Origin: Oscillospiraceae bacterium
Lineage (GTDB): Bacteria > Bacillota > Clostridia > Oscillospirales > Acutalibacteraceae
Direction: 5' to 3'
Length of the DNA stretch: 64,000 nt
Assembly (NCBI GenBank): GCA_910574995.1
Contig: CAJTCS010000009.1
Coordinates: 62,001-126,000 of the forward strand
In this document: positions 1 to 7,260 of the stretch, one piece after another
Position numbering within the stretch: position 1 is the first letter of the stretch
Layout: each line of letters starts with the position of its first letter
Position numbers and translations under genes: made by a program
The notes under the pieces: generated by a model
The model's input: only the letters and a program-made list of their open reading frames with translations
Told to the model about the DNA's origin: nothing
Database searches by the model: none

Positions 1-621
1 GCAATACTCCGTTGCGGCCTTGGCCCATGCGGAGGGATTGTCTCCCGTCCCGGCGGGAGCCGTGGGCTCGGCGGGCTTATCCGCCGCCGCGAGCCGCTTT
101 GTAACCTCCGCCGCGATTTCCCCGTGTCGGCTATACAGATACTCGCCGGGACACGCCTTATTTGCAAACCAACGATGAACGGTCAAAACCATTTCGTCAG
201 CTTTCGGCGTGTAGGCGAGCGTTTTGTCCTTGTCGCCAAACCAAAGGAGCCGCTTTTTCCCGTTCCTCTTGCAAATGTCGGTACAAAGGTCGAGGAGGGC
301 GGAGAAAGCCGCGTCTTTCACGGCGTAGGGGTGTGCGGTATCGCTGGCGACCTCGATAGTTACCGCCCTGTGGTCGTTCGCCCCGCTCGAGGTACACCAC
401 GAGCGGTCTTTCTCCTCGACGTACATACCGATACGCCCGTCGAGGCCGATACCGTAGTTAGAGCTCGCCTCTTTGCTCGAGGAGGCGAAAATCTCTCCGA
501 TACGCTCCGCCGTACACTGTCCCACGACACAATGAATAGAGATACGGTCGATAGCCTGATTTCGCGGGCTGTTCCTGTTCGGTGAGATTTTGGTATAGCT
601 CACCAATGCGCTATTGCTCAT
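1..621 (-). CDS. Phage endolysin, N-acetylmuramoyl-L-alanine amidase (partial)
   Basis: This gene is open at the left edge: 207 codons are visible with no stop. The start is the ATG at 621, preceded by GGAGGT. The protein resembles Amidase_2 enzymes that cleave the amide bond between muramic acid and the stem peptide at lysis. Likely zinc ligands are H30 (in ISIHCVVG), H149 (in TVHRWF) and C157 (in ACPGEYL). After about residue 165 comes an Ala/Pro-rich linker that probably leads to a wall-binding domain beyond the edge. It follows the holin gene, as in a lysis cassette. A plus-strand ORF over the same bases is a shadow. Confidence 0.85.
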   Translation of the reverse strand, partial: MSNSALVSYTKISPNRNSPRNQAIDRISIHCVVGQCTAERIGEIFASSSKEASSNYGIGLDGRIGMYVEEKDRSWCTSSGANDHRAVTIEVASDTAHPYAVKDAAFSALLDLCTDICKRNGKKRLLWFGDKDKTLAYTPKADEMVLTVHRWFANKACPGEYLYSRHGEIAAEVTKRLAAADKPAEPTAPAGTGDNPSAWAKAATEYC

Positions 622-639
622 TTTCTTTACCTCCGTTTA

Positions 640-1089
640 TTAGTTGGTCTTGCTGTCCCCGGTATCCTCTACGGTCTTTTTGAGCTTTTCAATGAGTTTC
701 AGCAGAAAAGCGGGGAGCGGTACGCCGATTTCCGAGAGGTTTTCGAGGATAGAAATACACTCGTTCAAAATGAGCCAAATTGTCACGAGCAAGCCGAAAA
801 AGTAAAAGCCGCCGAAATCTACCCCGATTTCTCCCGCCGCCGTCTGTACGACCCAATCCGCGACGATTGCCACGGCTACGGCGAGGAGATAGGCGACCTT
901 TTTCACAATGCCCAGCACCCCCACGCGGGAGGAGAGCTCCCGCCTAATCCATGCCTCCGTCATGCCCGAGATATAGTCGATAGACATAACCACGGCGAGG
1001 ATAATCACCGGGAGGGCGAGCTCCTTAAAGTAGGCCGTGGCCCCCGCCACTGCGACGGCGATAACTGTTTTCAATGCGCTTTCTTTCAT
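640..1089 (-). CDS. Phage holin (holin_4_1 / Cph1-type)
   Basis: 149 residues with three or four hydrophobic segments (about residues 8-40, 60-85 and 90-112) and the family-like stretch around LILNECISILENL, then a charged C-terminus. Holins of this family form the membrane lesion that lets the endolysin reach the wall. It lies immediately upstream of the amidase and each gene has its own GGAGGT-type ribosome-binding site. The length is typical for the family. Confidence 0.85.
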   Translation of the reverse strand: MKESALKTVIAVAVAGATAYFKELALPVIILAVVMSIDYISGMTEAWIRRELSSRVGVLGIVKKVAYLLAVAVAIVADWVVQTAAGEIGVDFGGFYFFGLLVTIWLILNECISILENLSEIGVPLPAFLLKLIEKLKKTVEDTGDSKTN

Positions 1090-1107
1090 TTTCTTTACCT
1101 CCGTTTT

Positions 1108-1320
1108 TTATTCTTCGATGTAATCGAGTACGACGGTCTCTTTCCCCGGCAATAGGGCGCACCCGCGAACGTGATAAATCTCCCCGCCCACGATAACGCC
1201 CTCGCCCTCGTCCTCGTCGCACACGAGATAAACGCCGGGAGCTGTCAACCGTACCCATATCAAAGCCTTTAACCGGGCGATTATTACGCCGCCTTTCGCG
1301 ACCGTGTAGACTGCGCTCAT
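1108..1320 (-). CDS. Small phage protein of unknown function
   Basis: 70 residues from the ATG at 1320, which overlaps the stop of the upstream gene in an ATGA arrangement; this decides the start over a longer in-frame option. It looks like a small beta-rich protein with no motif I recognise. Its position between a chitin-binding-like protein and the holin suggests a distal virion or lysis-region accessory. Function unknown. Confidence 0.6.
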   Translation of the reverse strand: MSAVYTVAKGGVIIARLKALIWVRLTAPGVYLVCDEDEGEGVIVGGEIYHVRGCALLPGKETVVLDYIEE

Positions 1321-1733
1321 AACGCAATCACCGCCCAGCCCGCCGGATACTCCTCCGGCGACCATGTATTACCGTCTATCGTGCTCTCGTAGACGGAGCC
1401 CTCATAGAGAACGCGGTCGCCCTTTTTATATGCGTTGTGTCCCCCGGTCGGCCTCGTCCACTCGTCGAGGCCCGTCTCCTCGTCCACCTTTACCGGGCTC
1501 CAAAGAGACGCGGCGGCGGGTGGAGTCCACTCCTCCGCCGACGTGTGGGCGGTCGCGCACTCATAGAGCCGCCCGTTATGCCGTACCCGTGTCCCGGCGG
1601 CGTACCCCTTGCCCGGCTCCCATGCCGGGAAAAGCTCGACGGCCTCGAGCGCGGTCTCGTCGTCCAGCCCGGCGGCGGATACACTCCGCTCGATAACTGC
1701 CCGGAGCTTTCTCGCTTTCTCTACGGTAATCAT
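1317..1733 (-). CDS. Phage protein with two CBM5/12-like carbohydrate-binding modules
   Basis: 138 residues. A short helical N-terminus (about 1-30) is followed by two tandem modules (about 38-75 and 98-135). Each has the pattern Y-x-x-G-x-R/D-V-x-x-x-G-x-x-Y-E and ends in Trp, as in carbohydrate-binding module family 5/12. Such modules often sit on phage tail or lysis proteins and bind chitin-like or wall glycans. It is translationally coupled to both neighbours. The exact ligand cannot be told. Confidence 0.65.
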   Translation of the reverse strand: MITVEKARKLRAVIERSVSAAGLDDETALEAVELFPAWEPGKGYAAGTRVRHNGRLYECATAHTSAEEWTPPAAASLWSPVKVDEETGLDEWTRPTGGHNAYKKGDRVLYEGSVYESTIDGNTWSPEEYPAGWAVIAL

Positions 1734-2044
1734 TCGCTCCCGCCTCCCGTCAAAATGTTAATTACCTCCTCGGCCTGTTCGACGAGGAGCGTCCCGCTCG
1801 TCTCCTCGAGCGTGGCCTCCTGTTCCATTCCGAGGAGCTCCCCGCCGGGGAGCTTGAAAACAATGTCCTCGGCGGTCTTGACCGTATTCCCGTCCTCGTC
1901 TGTGTGCTCATAGGGGAGCTTGACGCATACGCCCCCGGCCTCCGCCGGGTCGCACGGGACATACGAGCCATTTTCGGCGACCTTGACGTAAACCGCCGTA
2001 TCGGAGTATCCGGCGAAAACGCCCTCGACTGTGACTTTATACAT
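1730..2044 (-). CDS. Hypothetical phage protein
   Basis: 104 residues, acidic and without Cys clusters or membrane segments. It overlaps the next gene by 4 bases and abuts the previous one, so it belongs to the same late transcript. The N-terminal half is predicted beta-rich (MYKVTVEGVFAGYSDTAVYV). I do not recognise the family. Confidence 0.6.
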   Translation of the reverse strand: MYKVTVEGVFAGYSDTAVYVKVAENGSYVPCDPAEAGGVCVKLPYEHTDEDGNTVKTAEDIVFKLPGGELLGMEQEATLEETSGTLLVEQAEEVINILTGGGSE

Positions 2045-2425
2045 TTACCGACCCTCCCTCGGCGGCTCCCCGAGCCTTGCCCGGTAGAACGCCGTTAATT
2101 TCTCCGTCTGCATAGTGCGGAGGAGGTTTTTCCAATAGGTGTTATCGGCCTCGGGCCATTTTGCCGGGTCGAAATCCTCGGCGGTGAGCGCCGGGCTCCG
2201 CTCGTAGTGCTTATAAAGGCGGTCGAGCATAGCTTGACGGAAAGCGCCCTCGGTTGTGTTCGGTCGGAAATGCCCCCAGCCGTTTTCACTCGTAGCGGCG
2301 CAAATGCGGCGACCGTCCGGGGCGAAAAGGTAGCCGCCCCGCTCCTCGCACACTGTACCGTATCGGAGATTAAAATAGCCGTCGAGCCCCTTGTCCTTGA
2401 AACGCTTATAGACGATATACTCCAT
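2045..2425 (-). CDS. Hypothetical phage protein next to the DGR reverse transcriptase
   Basis: 126 residues, rich in aromatic and charged residues, with no clear motif. It lies 12 bases downstream of the reverse transcriptase gene and begins the string of small genes leading to the lysis cassette. It could be a tail accessory or an unknown DGR partner; the sequence does not decide. Confidence 0.55.
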   Translation of the reverse strand: MEYIVYKRFKDKGLDGYFNLRYGTVCEERGGYLFAPDGRRICAATSENGWGHFRPNTTEGAFRQAMLDRLYKHYERSPALTAEDFDPAKWPEADNTYWKNLLRTMQTEKLTAFYRARLGEPPREGR

Positions 2426-2437
2426 ACTGTGGCCTCC

Positions 2438-3619
2438 CTACGCGGCGAATAGCTCGCGGTATTCTCTTTCGACCGTCTGCACGGCGAAATAGCTGTTAAA
2501 TCTGCTCATGTGGCCCCGCCATGACGTGAGGGACGTTTTTACGTCCTCCTCCGTCATTCTCCCGGAGTCCACCCAACGACGAAAAATCTTGAGCTTTTCC
2601 CTCATGTGCTTTATGCTCTTATAGCAAGCACGGCGGACGACCGCGCCGTTTTCCCCGTACCGAAATCGTACCTTGAGGAAAGTAAAGCCCCGCGAGAGTT
2701 TGATTATCTGCGTCTTTTTCTCGTTGAGCTTTATCCCAAACTCGGCACATAGCCGCCGGATATGCCCGAGGCACTCCCGGAGCTTTTTCTTTGACCTGTG
2801 AACGGCGAGCCCGTCGTCCATATACCGCTCGTAAAACTTTATCCCGAGCACATCCTTGACGAAATGGTCGATTTTGTTCGGGAGCGCGATAGCGGCAATC
2901 TGTGAGACTTGACTCCCGAGGCCGAGGCCCACGTCCCCAAAGCATTTTATAAAATACTCGGAGAGGGATACGAGGCGGTCGTCGAGGCCGCTCTTTTCAA
3001 TCTCCCGAAATACCGGGCCGTGTTGCGCGGTATCAAAGTATTTCGAGAAGTCGAACACGAGAGCGTAGCCCTCGCGCCCGTTCTGTCTGTAATGCTGTGT
3101 GAGAAAGCCCGAGACCCGCCGGACGGCGAAATCGTAGCCTTTCCCTCGGAGGCTCGCCCCGTTGTCGTAAATAAACGTCCGGGAGAGCATAGGTACAAGG
3201 GAGTAATCGCATAGGCACCGCTGGACGACGCGCTCGCTTATGTGGACGCTCCGAATATGCCGGGGCTTTCCGCGCTCGACTAAATCGAACTCGTAAAACC
3301 CCTTTGACCGAAAGCGCCCGGCGAGTAATTCGTTATGCGTTTTGTTGATGTTCGCGAGTGCGCTCGCCTTGTACCTCTGTGTGCTCGCTTTCCAGCCCAC
3401 GCCCTTGACGGACTCCCGATAGGAGCCGTACAAGTGCTCGAACGAGAAAACGCGCTCAAAATCTCCGTATTGTTTCGCAAGCTCCGCCCGCCGTTTGAGT
3501 CGGGCGGCTTTGCGGCGCTGGTAGCGCCGCTCGTGTCTTTCTGCGCTATTCATAAAAGAAAATACCTCGCACAATTCTTTCTCTGTCGCGTTGTCTAAAT
3601 TGCGTAACGGGGGAGTCAT
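2438..3619 (-). CDS. DGR reverse transcriptase
   Basis: 393 residues. The catalytic palm motifs are visible: motif A around D190 (VFDFSKYFDT), the B-type motif SQVSQIAAIALPNKID (236-251), and the catalytic YMDD at 266-269. The absence of an X/maturase or endonuclease domain, a basic N-terminal region, and the adjacent Avd-like gene and template repeat identify a diversity-generating retroelement enzyme rather than a group II intron or retron RT. It copies the template RNA with errors at adenines and supplies cDNA that replaces the variable repeats. An alternative start at residue 23 cannot be excluded. Confidence 0.93.
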   Translation of the reverse strand: MTPPLRNLDNATEKELCEVFSFMNSAERHERRYQRRKAARLKRRAELAKQYGDFERVFSFEHLYGSYRESVKGVGWKASTQRYKASALANINKTHNELLAGRFRSKGFYEFDLVERGKPRHIRSVHISERVVQRCLCDYSLVPMLSRTFIYDNGASLRGKGYDFAVRRVSGFLTQHYRQNGREGYALVFDFSKYFDTAQHGPVFREIEKSGLDDRLVSLSEYFIKCFGDVGLGLGSQVSQIAAIALPNKIDHFVKDVLGIKFYERYMDDGLAVHRSKKKLRECLGHIRRLCAEFGIKLNEKKTQIIKLSRGFTFLKVRFRYGENGAVVRRACYKSIKHMREKLKIFRRWVDSGRMTEEDVKTSLTSWRGHMSRFNSYFAVQTVEREYRELFAA

Positions 3620-3787
3620 GAAACGGCGATAACGCGCAATCCGCCGCCATGCAAGGAGCGTCCGGCTCCCCGTGTCGCGGTATAAATTTGTCGTCCCGCC
3701 CGTAGGCGGTCGGAGGGGTCGTATCCCCCTTTTGCAAGGGCGCGGCTTTAACTCATTTCGAGCTATTCGGTCTGGCCCGTGCGAAAT
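3620..3787. other. Non-coding DGR flank between RT and template repeat
   Basis: 168 bases between the RT start and the template repeat. It contains no supported gene. A weak CCCTT/AAGGG hairpin lies near 3727-3740, but there is no counterpart of the 11-bp hairpins that follow the variable repeats. It is probably part of the template RNA that the RT uses for priming. Confidence 0.5.
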
Positions 3788-3905
3788 CCCGGCGCGAAAG
3801 CGAGCGAATTGTTCGCGTTCGTGTTGTTGACCGTGCCGTCTGTGTTCACATTCACAAAGTTAGTGGAGTTGCTCCGATTCGGGGAGCGGAGCCACCAATT
3901 AACGG
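3788..3905 (-). repeat. DGR template repeat (TR)
   Basis: A 118-base non-coding copy of the ends of two target genes (matches at 4450-4567 and 14308-14425). Read on the minus strand in the target frame it spells WWLRSPNRSNSTNFV and continues with many AAC/AAT (Asn) codons, ending SLAFAPGF. This adenine-rich codon use is the hallmark of a DGR template, where adenines are the mutable positions. The GC-rich left end (3788-3808) is identical in all three copies and fits the initiation-of-homing end. Confidence 0.95.
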
Positions 3906-3945
3906 CGAAACGGGATACGGCCCAATCGAAACGGAGCGCGAGGGC

Positions 3946-4365
3946 CTATCGGCTCTTGTCGCTCCGCTTGATTTTGGATATTTGAGAAATTTCGTCGGTT
4001 ATCTTTCCGACCCATTCCTTGAGGACGCTCGCCGGGAGCTTTTCACGGTTTACGCTCATAAAAGCGAGGTCGAGTACGTCCAGCATGGAATTATAATAGC
4101 CTTGCGCGTCCTCGTAGAGCTCCCTCCGCCGCTGGATAGTCCGGCGGCGTATCTCGTCCGGCGCTTTCTCGTCGATATAGACGAGGTTAGCCGTTTTCAC
4201 GAGCCTATACGCTCTTTGTGCCGCATTGTAGAGCGGCAAGGAAAAATAGAACGTGTGGGATTTCGGGAGTATCTTCACGCGGTCGTATGTAAAGACGTAG
4301 ATTTCCCGCGCAAGGTCGAGATAGTCGGCGGGGCTTTCACCTCGCCGGGATTTTGGCACACTCAT
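3946..4365 (-). CDS. avd: Avd-like DGR accessory protein
   Basis: 139 residues, basic and almost all helical, as in the four-helix-bundle accessory variability determinant that forms a ring and binds RT and template RNA. The N-terminal MSVPKSRRGES and the spacing of basic helical segments match the family as I know it. It sits in the usual order target gene, avd, TR, RT. It is needed for mutagenic homing in the well-studied Bordetella phage system; the same role here is inferred. Confidence 0.85.
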   Translation of the reverse strand: MSVPKSRRGESPADYLDLAREIYVFTYDRVKILPKSHTFYFSLPLYNAAQRAYRLVKTANLVYIDEKAPDEIRRRTIQRRRELYEDAQGYYNSMLDVLDLAFMSVNREKLPASVLKEWVGKITDEISQISKIKRSDKSR

Positions 4366-4397
4366 ATAGCACCGCCTCTTTTCCTATGTTCTCCGTG

Positions 4398-4424
4398 GAA
4401 TTGCGCCCATTGAGGGCGCAATTC
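4398..4424. other. VR1-associated DGR hairpin (perfect 11-bp stem, ATTGA loop)
   Basis: A perfect inverted repeat: left arm 4398-4408, loop ATTGA at 4409-4413, right arm 4414-4424. It starts 12 bases after the stop codon of the target gene (minus strand), 25 bases from the conserved end of VR1. A second hairpin with the same stem length and the same loop follows VR2. In known DGRs such hairpins or cruciforms just past the VR promote target recognition. Confidence 0.85.
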
Positions 4425-4436
4425 TGAAAGCCCGAA

Positions 4437-5669
4437 TTATACGCAAAAGCCCGGCGCGAAAGCGAGCGAATAGCGCGCGCTCGCGAAGCTGACCGTGCCG
4501 ACTGTGTACACAAGCACAAAGGAAGTGGAGTTGCTACGACCCGGGGAGCGGAGCCACCACTGAACGGCGGTCGTCGTCGCGTCGTGCCGATACTTTACCT
4601 TGCTGTTTCCGGCCTTGTAATAGTCGTATTGCGCTTGCTTGTTGGCCTCGTAGGTGTTCGCGTATGTGATAGTCCCGAAAACCTCATACTCCGCGAGAGG
4701 GAAAAATTTTTCCGTCGTCGCGGTTACATTCGCCTCGGCTGTCGAGGCGCTCCCGGTGTTGTCCGTGTACTTTGTAGCCGTCTTGAGGTTAGAGCGGAGG
4801 TCAGACGGGACGACGTTCTCGAACGCCGGGCAAATGGTTTTTTTCATGTACGACCCGGCCCAGCCGCCCGCGTTGGTGTTGCTGGTGTTCATGCGGAAAG
4901 CCGCCGAGGAGCCCGTCGAGTTATACGAGCTATCGCAAAGGGCTACGTCTGTCCCGCCGGAAACAGCGGTCTTTGCAAGCTGGAAGTGGATACGGTTAGA
5001 GCCCTCATAGCCCGCGTTATGGTTAAACCCGAGGATAAAGGCATACGTCGCAAAGTTGGAGAGAGTGAGGGAGCCGACCGTCCCGTTAAGGGTAACGGCC
5101 TTTCGGTCGCCGACGCTCCAATAGTTGGCCCCCTGTCCATTGTCGGAGACGCTCCGAATTGTGGCCCACGAGTTACTATTGAGCGTCGCGCTCACGAAAG
5201 AGAGCGTCAGCGAGTACGAGGTCGTGCTCGAAACAACATTGACCGTCCCGCTCGTGCTCTGTCCGTTCTGTGTGGCCTCGACCGTATACGTCCCGGTCTC
5301 TGTCACGGTAAACGAGACCGTCCCCGTGCTCGTCTTTGTGGCGACCGTAGAGCCGCCCTTTTTGAGTGTGACGGTCGCGCCGGAGGGCGCGGTTACGTTA
5401 ATCGTCGCCGAGTAGAACGCCAAAGAGACGGCGTAGCTATCGACGACGCTAACCGTTTTCGTGTCGGAGGTCTGCCCGTTGAGCGTTGCCTTGACCGTCC
5501 ACGTCCCGGCCTCCGGGAGCTTGAGGGTACACGAGCCGGAGGAGGAGGCCGTCCCCGAGACCGTCCGGCTCCCCTTTGTCGCCGTGACGCTGGCCCCGGC
5601 CTTGACCGTTACGACGAGAGAGAGGCTTGTCCCCGCCGCTCCGCCCGTCGCGTTTGTTCTGCCTATCAT
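4437..5669 (-). CDS. DGR target protein 1: Ig-like repeats plus C-type-lectin-like variable domain
   Basis: 410 residues. About 12-155 form two beta-sandwich, PEGA/Ig-like repeats rich in Thr/Ser/Gly. About 165-410 form a DUF6273-like, C-type-lectin-type domain ending in the variable region (369-410: WWLRSP motif, then SLAFAPGF). The variable residues are encoded by VR1. Its position after a fibre gene suggests a tail-tip adhesin whose binding face is diversified for host or surface switching. The domain assignment is from recognised motifs; the virion location is inferred. Confidence 0.88.
   Translation of the reverse strand: MIGRTNATGGAAGTSLSLVVTVKAGASVTATKGSRTVSGTASSSGSCTLKLPEAGTWTVKATLNGQTSDTKTVSVVDSYAVSLAFYSATINVTAPSGATVTLKKGGSTVATKTSTGTVSFTVTETGTYTVEATQNGQSTSGTVNVVSSTTSYSLTLSFVSATLNSNSWATIRSVSDNGQGANYWSVGDRKAVTLNGTVGSLTLSNFATYAFILGFNHNAGYEGSNRIHFQLAKTAVSGGTDVALCDSSYNSTGSSAAFRMNTSNTNAGGWAGSYMKKTICPAFENVVPSDLRSNLKTATKYTDNTGSASTAEANVTATTEKFFPLAEYEVFGTITYANTYEANKQAQYDYYKAGNSKVKYRHDATTTAVQWWLRSPGRSNSTSFVLVYTVGTVSFASARYSLAFAPGFCV
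4450..4567 (-). repeat. DGR variable repeat 1 (VR1)
   Basis: A 118-base match to the TR at a constant offset of 662. I count 19 differences; 17 fall where the plus strand of TR has T (template adenine on the coding strand). The two exceptions correspond to TR positions 3874 and 3898, the latter near the upstream edge. The GC-rich end 4450-4470 is unchanged. This shows that the locus has been mutagenised at least once. Confidence 0.95.
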
Positions 5670-5672
5670 GCC

Positions 5673-6635
5673 TTACACCGCCTTTTCACATTTGATAACC
5701 GGGAGCGTGATCGCGCCGCCCGGTTTTTCCGCCGCGTAAATCGTGACCGTCCCGGCCCCGGAGAGGGCGACCGGGGCGAAATTGCCGCCCGTGGCCTCTG
5801 TCACTCCGAAAGTGACCTCCGGGACGTGCTCCGCCGTTACCCCAGCGCACGAGATAACGGCGGCGAACGGATACCCCGCATAGGTGGAGCTATTCGCCCA
5901 CGCCGAGGCCGCGACCGCCACGTTTTGGAAAATCTTTACCTCCGCGTATCCGGCGTGAGAATGGGAGGCGGCGGCGAAATCCGCCGCTTTCTTGCCGCTG
6001 TCCTTTACGGCCCCGGTCGTGCCGTCAAACGCGGCGAGGTTGCCCGAGACCGGGGAGGCGGGCTTTTGGATATATTTGTCGTGCTCGTGGGAGGCCGGGG
6101 CGAAATCGTCCGGCTTTTTCCCGCTGTCCTTTACGGCCCCGGTCGTGCCGTCAAACGCGGCAAGGTTGCCCGAGACCGGGGAGGCGGGCTTTTGGATATA
6201 CTTGTCGTGCTCGTGGGAGGCCGGGGCGAAATCGTCCGGCTTTTTCCCGCTGTCCTTTTGCGCCCCGGTCGTGCCGTCAAACGCGACGAAATTCCCCGCG
6301 ACCGGGGAGGGGACTATATCGGGCTTTCCAGCGTCGAGGGCCTTTACGTTTTCTTGTAATGCCGTTTGGTCTGCCGCCGTGAAATAGCGCCCGATAATAT
6401 CGCCCTTTACCCATGAGCGCGGGCTCGTGCCGTCGTAGCCCCGCTCGATGGTGAGGACGTTTCCGGCTTTCGCCGTCATGAGGACGGTTTCCGCCGTAGT
6501 GGTATCCGCGCCAATCGTCAAAATATTAGGCGCGTCCGGCAAGATAGAGCCGTCGAGGACGGTTACGCTCGTGTCGGAGGTCGTGAGAGACCCGGCGAGC
6601 GTCGTCTCCGGCGTGTTCGGCTGTGCCGGGTACAT
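5673..6635 (-). CDS. Phage tail-fibre-like protein with repeated His-pair segments
   Basis: 320 residues. An N-terminal virion-protein-like region (1-105) is followed by 42-residue repeats (about 108-220) carrying PASHEHDKYIQ, then a C-terminal beta-rich domain. H-x-H pairs in fibre shafts bind metal in trimeric tail fibres such as T4 gp12, and a similar trimeric shaft is likely. It lies directly downstream of the protease with no capsid or tail genes in between, and 3 bases from the DGR target gene, which may share its particle. Confidence 0.8.
   Translation of the reverse strand: MYPAQPNTPETTLAGSLTTSDTSVTVLDGSILPDAPNILTIGADTTTAETVLMTAKAGNVLTIERGYDGTSPRSWVKGDIIGRYFTAADQTALQENVKALDAGKPDIVPSPVAGNFVAFDGTTGAQKDSGKKPDDFAPASHEHDKYIQKPASPVSGNLAAFDGTTGAVKDSGKKPDDFAPASHEHDKYIQKPASPVSGNLAAFDGTTGAVKDSGKKAADFAAASHSHAGYAEVKIFQNVAVAASAWANSSTYAGYPFAAVISCAGVTAEHVPEVTFGVTEATGGNFAPVALSGAGTVTIYAAEKPGGAITLPVIKCEKAV
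5995..6340. repeat. 126-bp tandem repeats inside the fibre gene
   Basis: Units begin at 5995, 6121 and 6247 (period 126 bases = 42 codons). The first two are almost identical; the third diverges toward its end. They encode the shaft segments with the ASHEHDKY motif. Such near-identical units can expand or contract by recombination and so change fibre length. Confidence 0.9.
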
Positions 6636-6672
6636 TACTGTACCTCCAAAAAATTTTTAGTGTTGGTCGGTC

Positions 6673-7260
6673 TTAATACGTCAAAGCTATGAGTTTTCTC
6701 CGCCGCCGGGCTTGCTCCAAAGCCGCGAGCTCTTTCCCGTGCTCCTCCGTGAAAAAGCTCCGCGCGGAGATAGACGTTTCCTCATAGGCGGGAATATCCA
6801 CCGCCGAAACGTCGTATAGCTTTTTGACCTTTGTAATTGTGCGGGTATGGGTAACGGAGTCGTATTTCGACTCGCGCACCGAAAAGGAAAACGACATTTT
6901 ATCGACATACCCGCCGTCGATTTCCTCGTAGAGCTCCCGGCCCGCCTGTGTGCCGGACAAGTCCGCCTCGACCTCGAGGCCCCGCTCTGTGACGCGGAGC
7001 GCGAGGGTCTTGTTACGGAGCCGGGCGACGACTTTCCCGCCGTGGTTGTAGTTGAAAATCACGTCGGAGGTATCGCACCCGTCGAAAGCGTGACGGTCGA
7101 TAATCTCGCAATATTTCACGCCGTCGCACTCATAGAGCACGGTCGGCGTATCGAACACGACCGCCGTACCCTTTACCCGGTATTCCTCGGAGCCCTCCTC
7201 GCGGGGGACGAGGCTAAAATCCTGCAAAGAGCGGTATTCCCGCCCGTCTTTGAGCGTCAT
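6673..7260 (-). CDS. HK97-type prohead protease
   Basis: 195 residues. The family signature is visible: a buried catalytic His in VIFNYNHGGKVV and the Ser in the MSFSFSV strand, followed by a DVSAVDIPAYEETSISAR segment. It cleaves capsid precursor during head maturation. The start overlaps the portal stop by 4 bases. A major capsid gene should follow, but the next gene is the fibre, so its substrate is missing from this cluster. Confidence 0.9.
   Translation of the reverse strand: MTLKDGREYRSLQDFSLVPREEGSEEYRVKGTAVVFDTPTVLYECDGVKYCEIIDRHAFDGCDTSDVIFNYNHGGKVVARLRNKTLALRVTERGLEVEADLSGTQAGRELYEEIDGGYVDKMSFSFSVRESKYDSVTHTRTITKVKKLYDVSAVDIPAYEETSISARSFFTEEHGKELAALEQARRRRKLIALTY

Noticed and set aside
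124-585. Plus-strand 153-codon frame at the left edge
   Set aside because: It is antisense to the amidase, which has recognisable zinc ligands, a good RBS and phage context.
3779-3985. Plus-strand short frame covering the template repeat
   Set aside because: The repeat pattern and its match to two gene ends show that it is the DGR template, not a gene.
5995-6340. Regular repeats considered as a CRISPR array
   Set aside because: The units are 126 bases, in frame and coding; there are no short repeat-spacer alternations or cas genes.
4584-6359. Plus-strand frame of 591 codons over the fibre and DGR target genes
   Set aside because: Very Arg/Gly-rich with no RBS or domain; it is a shadow of GC-rich minus-strand coding sequence, including its repeats.
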